Positions 20,177 to 31,260 of a stretch of DNA of 64,000 nt are shown here, in pieces. The stretch is from the NCBI RefSeq assembly GCF_902170565.1, contig NZ_CABHXX010000074.1, positions 1-64,000 of the forward strand. The letters run 5' to 3'. A model generated the notes under the pieces. The model worked only from the letters and a program-made list of their open reading frames with translations. It had not been told where the DNA came from and made no database searches. Numbering within the stretch: the stretch's first letter is position 1; every line of letters starts with the position of its first letter. Source of the stretch: Yersinia thracica (GTDB taxonomy: Bacteria > Pseudomonadota > Gammaproteobacteria > Enterobacterales > Enterobacteriaceae). The translations under genes and the position numbers were made by a program.

Positions 20177-20800
20177 AGTATTCACTACCTGTCCATACGG
20201 ACCTTGACCAAAATCATGAAACCCAGCACATTTTAACAACTTCACTGATATAGCAATGCAAAGTGATAACGTAGTGGTGGTAATACCATTACTTGACGCC
20301 AGTGAGTTTTAACTTTTATGAAACGCGTATTTAGGCAAGCTGAAGCGTTATAGTTATTTTATTCGTGAATTTAAATCCTATTTTTGTGAATTTAAATTCA
20401 ATAAAAAGTAAGAAAAGTCTGTTTATCTCTCTTCCCTCACCCAACGACTGGTTTGACCACAATAAAAACAGCCAGCTGGTGACTTTTTTGTGCAACAAAC
20501 ATCTATTACTGCTTTTTCTGAAAACAACAGCTTGATCACGCATCAACATTTTTATTGGCATATTGCCTAAAAATTCAGCGGATAAAATAAAAAGCAGATG
20601 CAATAATTATCGCCTAGCACTATTCTCTTTTAAACGGTAGCCAATGGGGCAAATTCCATAGAAAGCAACCGTAAACAAAATAATACAAATAATGTAATCA
20701 AAATCTTACGCATAGCATGTGGCACCCGTTTATACCCAATAGATTTATTGAAAGACAACAGGTTTGCCCGCTAGAAGTGACAACGACAGAGGATGCAATA
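20177..20800. other. AT-rich spacer between pdhR and aroP
   Basis: About 620 bp with no convincing gene. A 90-codon minus-strand frame (20331-20603) shows no family features. TGGTAATACCA at 20278-20288 is a second, shorter PdhR-like palindrome. CGTAAA-N6-AATACA at 20670-20687 is a weak match to a TyrR box, as might be expected upstream of aroP. The aroP promoter should lie in the right half. Confidence 0.45.
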
Positions 20801-22165
20801 ATGAGTGTTCAACAGGAAGGTGCAGAGCTAAAGCGGGGGCTTAAAAACCGCCATATCCAGCTTATTGCCTTAGGTGGCGCTATTGGTACCGGACTGTTTC
20901 TGGGTATCGCGCAGACTATTCAAATGGCGGGGCCTTCAGTGTTACTGGGGTATGCCATCGGCGGTTTTATCGCATTTCTGATTATGCGCCAGTTAGGGGA
21001 AATGGTGGTCGAGGAGCCAGTAGCCGGTTCTTTCAGTCACTTTGCCTATAAATACTGGGGTAATTTTGCCGGTTTTGCTTCCGGCTGGAATTACTGGGTT
21101 CTATACGTGTTAGTCGCTATGGCGGAACTTACCGCCGTGGGTATCTATGTGCAGTATTGGTGGCCGGAGATCCCAACATGGGTATCAGCCGCCGTCTTCT
21201 TCCTCGCCATCAACGCCATCAATCTGGCAAACGTGAAAGTGTATGGCGAGATGGAGTTCTGGTTTGCCATCATTAAAGTAGTCGCTATCATCGCCATGAT
21301 TCTATTCGGTGGATGGTTATTACTAAGCGGACAAGGTGGCCCAGAGGCCACAGTCACTAACTTATGGGCGCAGGGCGGATTCTTCCCCAATGGTATCATG
21401 GGGTTAGTGATGGCAATGGCGGTAATTATGTTCTCCTTCGGTGGGCTTGAATTAGTCGGTATCACCGCGGCGGAAGCAGAAAACCCAGCCCAAAGCATCC
21501 CGAAAGCAACCAATCAGGTTATCTATCGTATCTTGCTGTTCTATATCGGTTCTTTGGCAATTTTGCTGTCACTTTACCCGTGGGGCAAAGTGGTTGAAGG
21601 CGGTAGCCCCTTCGTCCTGATCTTCCATGCCTTGAATAGTAATGTCGTCGCCACCGTATTAAACATTGTGGTGCTAACCGCGGCATTATCGGTCTACAAC
21701 AGCTGCGTTTACTGTAACAGCCGTATGTTGTTCGGCTTAGCCAAGCAAGGTAATGGTCCGAAAATACTGCTGAAAGTCGATGGCCGCGGGGTGCCGGTTC
21801 TTGCAATCGCCGTTTCCGCATTCGCGACCGCTTTCTGTGTGTTGATTAACTATCTGATACCCGGCCGTGCTTTTGAATTGTTAATGGCATTAGTGGTATC
21901 AGCGCTGGTGATCAACTGGGCGATGATCAGCTTGGCACACCTTAAATTCCGTGCCGCTAAAAACCGTCAGGGCGTCACTCCACAATTCAAAGCTTTCTGG
22001 TATCCGTTCAGCAACTACCTGTGTTTGCTATTCTTGACCGGCATTCTGGTCATTATGTATCTGACACCGGGCATCCAGATTTCAGTGCTGTTGATTCCTG
22101 CCTGGTTAGTGCTCCTGGCTGTCGGTTATATCCTGAAAAACCGCAACCAAAGAGCAAAATCCTGA
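20801..22165 (+). CDS. aroP: Aromatic amino acid:H+ symporter AroP
   Basis: A 454-residue inner-membrane permease of the amino acid-polyamine-organocation family with about 12 helices. The ATG at 20801 aligns with the E. coli start and follows AGAGGATGCAATA; the frame is open upstream to 20717 without family support. Signatures include KNRHIQLIALGGAIGTGLFL, LIMRQLGEMVVEEPVAGSFS and GLELVGITAAEAENP, followed by SIPKATNQVIYRIL, near-identical to E. coli AroP. It imports Phe, Tyr and Trp. The neighbourhood next to pdhR is as in E. coli. TyrR control is likely by homology but only weakly supported by the upstream sequence. Confidence 0.95.
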   Translation: MSVQQEGAELKRGLKNRHIQLIALGGAIGTGLFLGIAQTIQMAGPSVLLGYAIGGFIAFLIMRQLGEMVVEEPVAGSFSHFAYKYWGNFAGFASGWNYWVLYVLVAMAELTAVGIYVQYWWPEIPTWVSAAVFFLAINAINLANVKVYGEMEFWFAIIKVVAIIAMILFGGWLLLSGQGGPEATVTNLWAQGGFFPNGIMGLVMAMAVIMFSFGGLELVGITAAEAENPAQSIPKATNQVIYRILLFYIGSLAILLSLYPWGKVVEGGSPFVLIFHALNSNVVATVLNIVVLTAALSVYNSCVYCNSRMLFGLAKQGNGPKILLKVDGRGVPVLAIAVSAFATAFCVLINYLIPGRAFELLMALVVSALVINWAMISLAHLKFRAAKNRQGVTPQFKAFWYPFSNYLCLLFLTGILVIMYLTPGIQISVLLIPAWLVLLAVGYILKNRNQRAKS

Positions 22166-22215
22166 TAGCAGAAAGTATCTTGTTATCTTTAGATAATCTG
22201 ACGATATTGTCGCTA

Positions 22216-22250
22216 ACGGGCCAGCCATCAGTGCTGGCCCGTTTATTTTA
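22216..22250 (+). terminator. aroP terminator
   Basis: ACGGGCCAGC (22216-22225) pairs with GCTGGCCCGT (22233-22242) over a 7-base loop, followed by TTATTTTA. A strong intrinsic terminator about 50 bp past the aroP stop. Confidence 0.9.
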
Positions 22251-22324
22251 TTGAATTGAGACTGAGTTATTGAGGTAGCTCTGGCCGGAGATGGGCTTCT
22301 CTACCTGAGCTATAAATCAAGTCG

Positions 22325-23179
22325 CTATACCAGTGCACCATAAATAGTCAGTAAAGCAACCACTACAATCACCGTCAGCGTCACTTTTCGCGCTAAAGAT
22401 ACGGCGGTTCTTGGTGTCTGTACTGGATCTAAATGAGGTTCTCGCGCCAGTGAATATTGTGCGAGTTGAGTCAACACTTGGTATTGCGAAGAACGGAAGT
22501 CACCCAATGAAGCAAACCAAGCTGGTAAAGCTCTTTCACCGTGCCCTAATAATGCGTAAGCAACACCGACTAACCGCACCGGTATCCAGTCCAACCAATG
22601 CAAGATACGGTCAATACCAGATTGAGATCGTTGTAACGGAGTGTGATGTCGCGCTAGCCACGTCTGGTATCCGCGTAACATCGCGTACCCCGCCAATGCC
22701 ACCGGGCCGTAATTAACACATACAACAAACCAGAAGATAGGCGCTAAATAGTAACGGAAGTTTATCCATAACAATGCATTTTGCAGCGACTCCAGCCTGA
22801 TTTTTTCACCACTATCCATCGGTAAACCATGGATAAGCGCTAATTCCTCGGCCATTTTATCGGTGGCATGGGCATCCCCCTGACGTGCTGCTTTCAGGTA
22901 AGCCCGATAATGTTTGCGTATTCCCCCCGCGCCAATGCACAGCAGGCAAATAAGTATCCAGACCAGCAAAAGAGGGAGGCCAAACAAGATATTTTGTACT
23001 GACTGCAAAATCAGCCATACCAACAGCATCCACACCGCAGTGAGTAAAATTGTTTGTACCAACGAAAAGTGACGTAAACGCGTAAATACCACTTCAAGGC
23101 GATGATCTAACTGCCAATGTTCGCCCAGTTTAAACAAGCGCTCCCATGCCAGCACCAGCAACAGCGTAAACAGTGTCAT
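22325..23179 (-). CDS. ampE: AmpE inner-membrane protein
   Basis: The 284-residue protein has about four membrane segments. It starts [20 protein letters not shown] with conserved [29 protein letters not shown] and [19 protein letters not shown], as in E. coli AmpE (284 aa). Its biochemical role is unclear; it is classically linked to beta-lactamase induction through its partner ampD. It follows ampD on the same strand but with a 144 bp gap, whereas the two genes abut or overlap in E. coli. Confidence 0.95.
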   Translation of the reverse strand: MTLFTLLLVLAWERLFKLGEHWQLDHRLEVVFTRLRHFSLVQTILLTAVWMLLVWLILQSVQNILFGLPLLLVWILICLLCIGAGGIRKHYRAYLKAARQGDAHATDKMAEELALIHGLPMDSGEKIRLESLQNALLWINFRYYLAPIFWFVVCVNYGPVALAGYAMLRGYQTWLARHHTPLQRSQSGIDRILHWLDWIPVRLVGVAYALLGHGERALPAWFASLGDFRSSQYQVLTQLAQYSLAREPHLDPVQTPRTAVSLARKVTLTVIVVVALLTIYGALV

Positions 23180-23323
23180 TAGCTCTTACTCTCCCTTTGC
23201 ACTTAACCCACCCAGAAACAGGGCATATGCCTCCCGGCATGCATAAACGACAATATCAGACAAAGTGACAAGCTAATACGCGCTCAACCATAAACCTCAG
23301 GTTAATACTGCATCACTTTCGTA

Positions 23324-23917
23324 TTACAATGGCAAAGATAACCTCACCAAACTCTGTTGATATAACTCCCAGTTAAAAGCGGGCCCTGGGTCGGTTTTAC
23401 GCCCTGGCGCAATATCACTGTGACCCGTAACCAGTTCTGCAGTTATCGGATAAGCGGCAAATAGCAACGCGCTAATTTCAGCCAAACTGCGATATTGTGC
23501 GGGCGTAAACGGTAACACATCCGTCCCTTCTAACTCGATCCCAATAGAAAAATCGTTACACCGCTCACGCCCGGCAAAAGTTGAAACTCCCGCATGCCAG
23601 GCACGTTTATCAAATGGAACATATTGAATAATTTCACCCTCTCTACGAATCAGACAATGGGCTGATACTCTCAGATGAACAATATCGGCAAAATAAGGGT
23701 GTTCATCAGCTTTGAGTGTGCCAGTGAATAACTGATCGATATACGGGCCGCCAAACTCTCCGGGAGGCAAACTGATGTTATGAATCACCAACAAAGAAGG
23801 AATTTCGCCTTCTGGCCGCTGATCAAAATGTGGGGAAACAACCCGTTTTACGCCTGAAATCCAGCCATTCTCTAACTGCCAGTTATTTTCCAACTGCCCG
23901 GTATCTTCTAACTGCAT
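23324..23917 (-). CDS. ampD: 1,6-anhydro-N-acetylmuramyl-L-alanine amidase AmpD
   Basis: A 197-residue cytoplasmic zinc amidase that cleaves anhydromuropeptides during wall recycling and so keeps AmpR-controlled beta-lactamase low. Zinc ligands are visible in LLVIHNISLPPGEFGGPYID and TGHSDIAPGRKTDPGPAFNW. RAWHAGVSTFAGRERCNDFS and IGIELEGTD are diagnostic. The N-terminus is about 12 residues longer than E. coli AmpD and holds a small internal repeat (QLEDTGQLENNWQLENGW). An internal start is possible, but no better start codon is evident. Divergent from nadC. Confidence 0.95.
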   Translation of the reverse strand: MQLEDTGQLENNWQLENGWISGVKRVVSPHFDQRPEGEIPSLLVIHNISLPPGEFGGPYIDQLFTGTLKADEHPYFADIVHLRVSAHCLIRREGEIIQYVPFDKRAWHAGVSTFAGRERCNDFSIGIELEGTDVLPFTPAQYRSLAEISALLFAAYPITAELVTGHSDIAPGRKTDPGPAFNWELYQQSLVRLSLPL

Positions 23918-23943
23918 AGTTTACCTAAGCCCCCTGATGGTGA

Positions 23944-24939
<996 letters not shown>

Positions 24940-25142
24940 TCCTATCAAACTATTCTCGGCGGATGGCTATCAATTGCAGGCTATCATTCTGTTCTGCGAG
25001 CACCGCCGAAATTATCTGTGATTCCACTGCAAGAACCTAAATATCCGACAGTACGCTTCGCAAACCGCGCTGAACTCACTATTACCACTCATTTAAAAAG
25101 TGCACTCTGCTCACGTTTTCTCAAACACATGGAGAGTGTCAA

Positions 25143-25577
25143 ATGACTAATCAACGAGGTTTTACATTAATTGAATTGATGGTTGCGATTGCCATCATTG
25201 CGGTTCTCAGTGGAGTGGGTATTCCTTCCTATCAGCGTTATATCCAAAAAGCAGCGCTCACCGATATGTTACAAGCCATGGTTCCTTACAAGATGGCAGT
25301 AGAACTTTGTGCTCTGGAACATGCCAGTCTTGATAACTGTAATGGTGGGAGCCATGGTATCCCTACTGGGGAAGAGTCCCGCTACGTCAGCGCTACGACC
25401 ATTAATAAAGGCGTCATTACACTTACAGGTCAGCAAACACTCGCCAATCTGACTCTGGCTATGTCGCCAACAATAAATAACAGTGGAAATATCATCTGGA
25501 CAAAAACATGCAAAGCAAAAAACAGCAGCATGACTGATAACTGTAAGACCGTGTTCCCTTTTAAAGATAAGGCCTAA
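25143..25577 (+). CDS. ppdD: Type IV prepilin, PpdD/PilA-like
   Basis: The 144-residue prepilin has the peptidase site MTNQRG|FTLIELMVAIAII, with Gly at -1, Phe at +1 and Glu at +5, followed by the hydrophobic N-terminal helix. Four cysteines (ELCALEH, DNCNGG, TKTCKAK, DNCKTV) could form two disulfides, including the C-terminal loop. GGAGAG lies just upstream of the start. It is the first gene of ppdD-hofB-hofC, an orphan pilus-assembly unit. A prepilin peptidase and a secretin must be supplied from elsewhere. Confidence 0.93.
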   Translation: MTNQRGFTLIELMVAIAIIAVLSGVGIPSYQRYIQKAALTDMLQAMVPYKMAVELCALEHASLDNCNGGSHGIPTGEESRYVSATTINKGVITLTGQQTLANLTLAMSPTINNSGNIIWTKTCKAKNSSMTDNCKTVFPFKDKA

Positions 25578-25581
25578 TCAA

Positions 25582-27120
25582 ATGAGCCGATTTATGGAAT
25601 ATCCACACGAGACAATTAGCAATGAGTTACACAAACTCTGCCGCCGTCATAGGTCAATAGCTTTAAAGCTCGATGGTAAAAGTCTAACCATTGCATCATC
25701 TAGCCCCGTAAACGAGGAGTTATTAGCTGCGTTGCGTTTTGCTTGTGGCCGTAAAATCAAGGTGGAAAACTGGCCAGAAGCCAAGATTGAACAATCATTA
25801 AACTTGGCTCCATCAGTAAAAGGCCACTTAAGTAAAAGAATAAAATCCACAGAAGCTCATCACGACATATCCCGACAAAGCAGAGAACGGCAAAAATCAA
25901 TATCGTCAAATCCTGAGCCACAAAGTTCGGATGACACATTGCTTGATAATGAAAGTGATATACCTGTTATTCAATTTATAACTCAAACACTTAGGTTGGC
26001 GATTCAGAAACGTGCATCAGATATCCATTTCGAACCTTACCAATATCACTATCGTATTCGCCTAAGAATTGATGGCGTATTACATGAATCTCCGCCGCCA
26101 GAGACTGAATTATCCAGCCGTATCAGCAGTTGTCTAAAGGTTATGTCCAAGCTGAACATTGCTGAAAAACGGTTAGCACAAGATGGTCAGTTGGCTCTAA
26201 TGCTAGACGGTATCCGCTACTCGATGAGAATAGCGACTCTCCCCGTGCAATACGGTGAAAAAGTCGTGCTGCGTATCCTCAATATGCAACAACAACCTAC
26301 ACTGGAAAAGTTGGGGCTAACCCCCCTTGCCCACCAACAGTTAACCCAAGTGCTGTCGGCTCCACAGGGTTTGATTTTGGTCACTGGGCCAACTGGCAGT
26401 GGGAAAACCGTCACCCTCTATTGCAGCCTGGAACAACTCAATCAGCCGCAGATAAATATCTGTAGTGTTGAAGATCCTATTGAGATCCAAGTTAATGGCA
26501 TCAATCAAACGCAAACTAACAGTAAGATTGGACTAGATTTTTCCAGTGTCTTGCGTGCAATGCTACGACAGGACCCCGACGTGATTATGCTCGGTGAGAT
26601 TCGAGATAACGAAACTGCAGAAATAGCAGTTAAAGCGGCTCTAACAGGGCATCTGGTACTTTCAACACTGCATACCAATTCCACGACTGAAACACTGATA
26701 CGCCTGACACAAATGGGAGTAGCGCGTCATTTAATTGCCTCCAGCCTAACATTAGTCATCGCCCAGCGATTGGTACGCAAATTATGCTTACATTGCCGCC
26801 AAACATCACCCACCCCTTTCCAAGCTCCCAAAAATGTGTGGGAGAGCCCACTGCAACACTATATTGCCGTGGGTTGCGAACATTGTTGTGCCGGTTATTA
26901 TGGCCGAACGGGTATTTATGAAATGTTAAATGTAACGCCGCCAATCCAACAAGCTTTACTCAATAACGCAAGCCCGTCAGAGCTAGCCCAAATTGCACGG
27001 GAACAAAAACAAATAACATTACTTTCGGCTGGTTTGGCATTAGTCGAAAGCGGTATGACCACACTCAGTGAAATTAATCGTGTTGTCGGTTTTTTGACAG
27101 AAGCAGAGGCAACGTCGTGA
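25582..27120 (+). CDS. hofB: Type IV pilus assembly ATPase HofB (GspE/PilB family)
   Basis: A 512-residue cytoplasmic extension ATPase, about 50 residues longer than E. coli HofB. The extra length lies mainly in a polar linker at ~85-130. The catalytic part has ASDIHFEPYQYHYRIRLRID, Walker A GPTGSGKT at about 268-275, DPDVIMLGEIRDNETAEIAV (Walker B region) and GHLVLSTLHTNS. Zinc-type CxxC pairs occur at about 400 (CLHC) and 431 (CEHC). It begins 4 bp after ppdD. The 3' end overlaps the hofC GTG start. Confidence 0.93.
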   Translation: MSRFMEYPHETISNELHKLCRRHRSIALKLDGKSLTIASSSPVNEELLAALRFACGRKIKVENWPEAKIEQSLNLAPSVKGHLSKRIKSTEAHHDISRQSRERQKSISSNPEPQSSDDTLLDNESDIPVIQFITQTLRLAIQKRASDIHFEPYQYHYRIRLRIDGVLHESPPPETELSSRISSCLKVMSKLNIAEKRLAQDGQLALMLDGIRYSMRIATLPVQYGEKVVLRILNMQQQPTLEKLGLTPLAHQQLTQVLSAPQGLILVTGPTGSGKTVTLYCSLEQLNQPQINICSVEDPIEIQVNGINQTQTNSKIGLDFSSVLRAMLRQDPDVIMLGEIRDNETAEIAVKAALTGHLVLSTLHTNSTTETLIRLTQMGVARHLIASSLTLVIAQRLVRKLCLHCRQTSPTPFQAPKNVWESPLQHYIAVGCEHCCAGYYGRTGIYEMLNVTPPIQQALLNNASPSELAQIAREQKQITLLSAGLALVESGMTTLSEINRVVGFLTEAEATS

Positions 27121-28316
27121 ACTATCAACGTTTATTTAGCTGGAAAGCAATTAACAATTCGGGGCAGTTACAAACAGGTGTATTACTGGCAACAGAAAGA
27201 AATATTGTTTATGAACATATGTTTCGCCATGGGTTACAGCCACTGGGTATTAAAAGCGGGAAACGGTTATCGATGAACTATTGGCGAGGAGAGCGCCTGA
27301 TCACTGTAACTCGCCAATTAGCGACGTTGTTGCAAGCGGGCTTACCATTAGTGAGTTGTTTGCAATTGTTGGCGAAAGAAATGGATGCCTTACCTTGGCA
27401 GTGTTTATTACAGGAGATAAGTCAGCAAGTTTCACAGGGGCAATCATTATCTGAAGCAATGGCGCATTATCCTCACACATTCCCTCAATTATATCCCCCC
27501 ATCATTGCGATGGGGGAGTTGACGGGTAATCTTGAGCAATGCTGTACTCAGTTGGTTCAGCATCAGGAACAGCAACAAAAATTACAAAAAAAAGTGATTA
27601 AAGCGCTTAAATATCCGGCATTTGTCTGTGTTATTGCGTTAGCTGTCAGTATCATCATGCTAGTTTTAGTGCTCCCTGAGTTTGCACAAATCTATCAATC
27701 ATTCGATACACCATTACCGGCGCTGACTGCCGCCTTACTGTTAATATCAGCATTTCTTACTGCTTATGGGCCATATCTCGCCACATTATTAACATCACTT
27801 TTTATTAGCTATTTATATGTACGGAAAAATCGAACTTACTGCCAACTATGGGAGCAAAAGCTTTTATTACGCCTTCCGCTAATATCCGCATTGATACGCG
27901 GCAGTTGTCTTAGTCAAATTTTTCAAACACTGGCTATTACTCAACACGCAGGGTTACCACTGACGGCCGGATTAGATGCCGCACTTCGTGCCATCAATAA
28001 CGACACTTATAAGCAAGCATTGAGGGGGATTCAAAAACAAATCAACCAAGGAGTTCCATTGTATCTGACCCTCTATCAGCACTCTCTATTCCCCCCCTTA
28101 TGCCAACAAATGGTTCGTGTGGGGGAAGAATCTGGCGCACTTGATGTGCTGTTAGATAAACTTGCCAATTGGCACCAACAGCAAACACAGGACTTAGCTG
28201 ACAATCTTACTCAAATGTTGGAACCACTTTTGATGCTAATTATTGGCAGTATTGTGGGGATTTTAGTGATAGCGATGTATTTACCAATATTCCAGTTAGG
28301 GGATGTCATCGGGTAA
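27117..28316 (+). CDS. hofC: Type IV pilus assembly inner-membrane protein HofC (GspF/PilC family)
   Basis: A 399-residue polytopic protein with the two T2SSF repeats, seen in RQLATLLQAGLPLVSCLQLL with PPIIAMGELTGNLEQCC, and again in LAITQHAGLPLTAGLDAALR with QQMVRVGEESGALDVLLDKL. The C-terminal membrane segment LLMLIIGSIVGILVIAMYLP is typical. Translation starts at a GTG that overlaps the hofB TGA by four bases, indicating coupling. It forms the membrane platform that works with HofB to assemble PpdD. Confidence 0.93.
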   Translation: MNYQRLFSWKAINNSGQLQTGVLLATERNIVYEHMFRHGLQPLGIKSGKRLSMNYWRGERLITVTRQLATLLQAGLPLVSCLQLLAKEMDALPWQCLLQEISQQVSQGQSLSEAMAHYPHTFPQLYPPIIAMGELTGNLEQCCTQLVQHQEQQQKLQKKVIKALKYPAFVCVIALAVSIIMLVLVLPEFAQIYQSFDTPLPALTAALLLISAFLTAYGPYLATLLTSLFISYLYVRKNRTYCQLWEQKLLLRLPLISALIRGSCLSQIFQTLAITQHAGLPLTAGLDAALRAINNDTYKQALRGIQKQINQGVPLYLTLYQHSLFPPLCQQMVRVGEESGALDVLLDKLANWHQQQTQDLADNLTQMLEPLLMLIIGSIVGILVIAMYLPIFQLGDVIG

Positions 28317-28355
28317 ATGATGCTATTAGGGAAGATTATCTGGTGCCATTTTATT

Positions 28356-28385
28356 AAAAAGAGGCGTTAGTTTACGCCCCTTTTC
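28356..28385. terminator. Bidirectional terminator between hofC and guaC
   Basis: AAAGAGGCGT pairs with ACGCCCCTTT across TAGTTT with one mismatch. The hairpin has an A-tract on the left and TTTT on the right, so it can stop both convergent transcripts. Confidence 0.75.
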
Positions 28386-28402
28386 ATATCAATGACCCAG
28401 AA

Positions 28403-29446
28403 TTAGTTACTACCAAACACACGGTTTTCTTGTTCAGCTACACGAATAAAAGTGGTGCGCTTGGTCAGTTCTTTTAAATGCGAAGCCCCTACATAAGTAC
28501 AAGCAGAACGCAACCCCCCCATAATGTCACGAACGGTGTTATCAACGGAGCCACGTAATGGCAATTTAACCGTTTTTCCTTCTGCAGCTCGGTACTCAGC
28601 AACACCGCCGACATGACGCTTCATAGCAGATTCAGAGCTCATACCGTAGAACAGCATAAATTTCTTGCCATTCTCTTCAACAACTCGGCCTTCACACTCG
28701 TCATGCCCAGCTAGCATACCGCCCAACATAACAAAATCAGCACCGCCGCCAAACGCTTTCGCGACATCACCGGGTACCGAGCAACCGCCATCACTGACAA
28801 TCTGTCCACCCAAGCCATGTGCTGCATCAGCGCACTCGATAACCGCTGACAACTGTGGATAGCCGACGCCTGTTTTTACGCGAGTGGTGCAAACCGAACC
28901 TGGCCCAATCCCAACTTTAACAATGTCAGCGCCCGAGAGGATAAGCTCTTCTACCATCTCACCGGTCACAACATTACCGGCGCAAATCACTTTATCAGGG
29001 CAAGCTTCTCGAGCTTTTTGCAAGAAAGAGACAAAATGCTCTGAATAGCCGTTAGCAACATCAATGCAGATAAATTTCAACGCGGGTGATAACGCTAAAA
29101 TTTGTTTCATTTTGTCGAAGTCGGCGGAGGAAGTCCCGGTAGAGACCATGACATGCCGTAACACGGATTCAGGAACACGCTTCACAAACTCGCCCCACTG
29201 TTCAACAGTGTAATGTTTATGAACTGCGGTTAGAACATCGAATGATGCCAGAACTTCTGCCATGCGGAAGGTGCCAACAGTATCCATATTAGCGGCAATA
29301 ATAGGTACACCGGACCAATTCCAACCTGAATGTTTGAAAGTAAACTGGCGCTCCAGCTCCACTTCCGAGCGGCTTTTCAGTGTTGAACGTTTAGGGCGGA
29401 TTAACACATCTTTAAAGCCTAACTTCAAACCTTCTTCAATACGCAT
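28403..29446 (-). CDS. guaC: GMP reductase
   Basis: A 347-residue TIM-barrel enzyme that deaminates GMP to IMP with NADPH in purine salvage. It shows [20 protein letters not shown] near the N-terminus, the catalytic-Cys loop [20 protein letters not shown], and [16 protein letters not shown], which distinguish GuaC from IMP dehydrogenase (no CBS domains). It is convergent with hofC and divergent from coaE across 295 bp. The length equals E. coli GuaC. Confidence 0.98.
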   Translation of the reverse strand: MRIEEGLKLGFKDVLIRPKRSTLKSRSEVELERQFTFKHSGWNWSGVPIIAANMDTVGTFRMAEVLASFDVLTAVHKHYTVEQWGEFVKRVPESVLRHVMVSTGTSSADFDKMKQILALSPALKFICIDVANGYSEHFVSFLQKAREACPDKVICAGNVVTGEMVEELILSGADIVKVGIGPGSVCTTRVKTGVGYPQLSAVIECADAAHGLGGQIVSDGGCSVPGDVAKAFGGGADFVMLGGMLAGHDECEGRVVEENGKKFMLFYGMSSESAMKRHVGGVAEYRAAEGKTVKLPLRGSVDNTVRDIMGGLRSACTYVGASHLKELTKRTTFIRVAEQENRVFGSN

Positions 29447-29741
29447 GGCTTATTATTTCCTGGTTATTGGCGATAGATCGCAAAATGTGATCGGGCGTAA
29501 ATCACGCCATCCCAGTGAAGCTATCATACGCATGAATAATTCTACGGCAAGACTGCGAATCCACCTTTATTTACGCTACAATCCCACAAATTACCTGAAG
29601 AATAGCGATGACTCTTTTTATCACTGTATTCACTTCACTTATTTTTCTATATAGCTCAAACAGAATGCATAGCTTACTATGCCTTCCCTCCTGCTTTCAG
29701 ATACAATTCTGCCACTCACTAACAGTATGCAAGGCTAGGCA

Positions 29742-30362
29742 ATGACCTATATTGTGGCTCTCACCGGCGGGATTGGCAGCGGCAAAAGCACTGTGGCAAA
29801 TGCATTTGCTAATCTCGGTGTGCCTCTTGTTGATGCTGATATTATTGCCCGTCAGGTGGTTGAACCAGGCATGCCTGCATTAGCCGCCATTGTTTCCCGT
29901 TATGGTGAAATAATTTTACAGGCCGATGGCGCATTAAACCGGGCTGTATTGCGCGAGAAGATTTTCAGTGAACCACAGGAAAAAGCATGGTTAAATTCAT
30001 TGTTGCATCCACTGATTCAACGGGAAACTCAACGCCAACTCGCCAGTATTGATGAGTCGTACGCTCTTTGGGTTGTTCCCTTATTAGTTGAAAATGGTTT
30101 ACATCACAGAGCCAATCGTGTGTTAGTAGTAGATGTAGCACCTGAAATACAACTCGCGCGGACGATGGCGAGAGATGGTATTACCCGCCAACAGGCAGAA
30201 CATATTTTAGCTTCACAGGCTTCGCGGCAGCAACGGCTGGCTTGTGCTGATGATATTATTGACAATAGCGGCGATCCCTCAATTATCGCCCCGCAAGTTG
30301 CTTCATTACACCAGCAGTATTTAAAATTGGCAGCTGCGGCCCAACAGGATCTACACCAATGA
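29742..30362 (+). CDS. coaE: Dephospho-CoA kinase
   Basis: The 206-residue P-loop kinase performs the last step of coenzyme A synthesis. [20 protein letters not shown] holds the Walker A motif, and [33 protein letters not shown] and [19 protein letters not shown] are family blocks. It is the first gene of coaE-zapD-yacG. Its stop overlaps the zapD start within ATGA (30359-30362). Confidence 0.98.
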   Translation: MTYIVALTGGIGSGKSTVANAFANLGVPLVDADIIARQVVEPGMPALAAIVSRYGEIILQADGALNRAVLREKIFSEPQEKAWLNSLLHPLIQRETQRQLASIDESYALWVVPLLVENGLHHRANRVLVVDVAPEIQLARTMARDGITRQQAEHILASQASRQQRLACADDIIDNSGDPSIIAPQVASLHQQYLKLAAAAQQDLHQ

Positions 30363-31111
30363 GCGACCTCACCTCAACAATACTGTTCGAACATCCGCTT
30401 AATGAAAAAATGCGTACCTGGCTGAGAATGGAGTTTTTACTACAACAATTAGAAAGCCAACGTTCGTTAGATAATATTGCCAGTGCATTGACATTTTTCC
30501 GTACTGCATCTGATTTAATTGATGTCCTTGAGCGCGGTGAAGTACGCACTGATTTACTTAAAGAGCTTGAACGCCAGCAACAAAAGTTACAGCAATGGAC
30601 TAATATGCCCGGTGTTGATATGTCACTGGTGGACTCCCTACGCAGCCAGTTAAAAAACCGAGCTTCAGTATTAATGTCTGCGCCACGTATTGGGCAATCA
30701 TTAAAAGAAGACCGTTTAATCAGCGTTGTTCGCCAACGCCTGAGTATTCCCGGCGGCTGTTGTAGCTTTGATTTACCGACTTTACATACCTGGCTACACC
30801 AACCAGAGCAACAACGTAACCAGCATATGAGTAAATTGCTGGAAAGCTTAACGCCTCTTAATCAGTCGCTGACCATCATTTTGGAGTTAATTCGCCAATC
30901 TGGCCCACTGCGCGCACAAATCAGTTTGAATGGATTCTTCCAAGACAATGCGGAAGGCGCGGACTTACTTAGAGTACGTCTGCCGCTAGACCCACAGCTA
31001 TATCCCCAGATTTCCGGTCATAAGACCAGATATGCCATTCGCTTCTTACCACTCGACAGTGAAAATGGTACCGTGCCGGCACGTTTATCGTTTGAATTAG
31101 CCTGTTGCTGA
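30359..31111 (+). CDS. zapD: Cell division protein ZapD (FtsZ bundling)
   Basis: A 250-residue cytoplasmic protein matching E. coli ZapD (formerly YacF). It starts [20 protein letters not shown] and contains [38 protein letters not shown] and [10 protein letters not shown]. It cross-links FtsZ filaments through the FtsZ C-terminal peptide, which is encoded by ftsZ in this same window. Its start overlaps coaE by four bases. An ERIC repeat separates it from yacG. Confidence 0.96.
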   Translation: MSDLTSTILFEHPLNEKMRTWLRMEFLLQQLESQRSLDNIASALTFFRTASDLIDVLERGEVRTDLLKELERQQQKLQQWTNMPGVDMSLVDSLRSQLKNRASVLMSAPRIGQSLKEDRLISVVRQRLSIPGGCCSFDLPTLHTWLHQPEQQRNQHMSKLLESLTPLNQSLTIILELIRQSGPLRAQISLNGFFQDNAEGADLLRVRLPLDPQLYPQISGHKTRYAIRFLPLDSENGTVPARLSFELACC

Positions 31112-31123
31112 TATAAAAATTGT

Positions 31124-31250
31124 TATACCCAATAGATTTCAAGATGCAGGAAGGCGGCAAACGAGAAAATCCCGATGAGCTTACAGCGGTAAGTGATTCG
31201 GGTGAGTGAGTGTAGCCAACACACCTGCGACTTGAAAGATGAAGGGTATA
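31124..31250 (+). repeat. ERIC repeat, copy B (within the zapD-yacG spacer)
   Basis: A 127 bp element bounded by TATACCC and GGGTATA with the ERIC core AAAATCCCGATGAGCTTACA and GTAAGTGATTCGGGTGAGTG. It starts 12 bp after the zapD stop. Its right end is followed immediately by AGGAGAAAAT-ATG, so the yacG ribosome-binding site abuts it. Confidence 0.92.
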
Positions 31251-31260
31251 AGGAGAAAAT

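Noticed and set aside
20331-20603. 90-codon minus-strand frame in the pdhR-aroP spacer
   Set aside because: AT-rich, no recognisable motif and no good ribosome site; probably chance.
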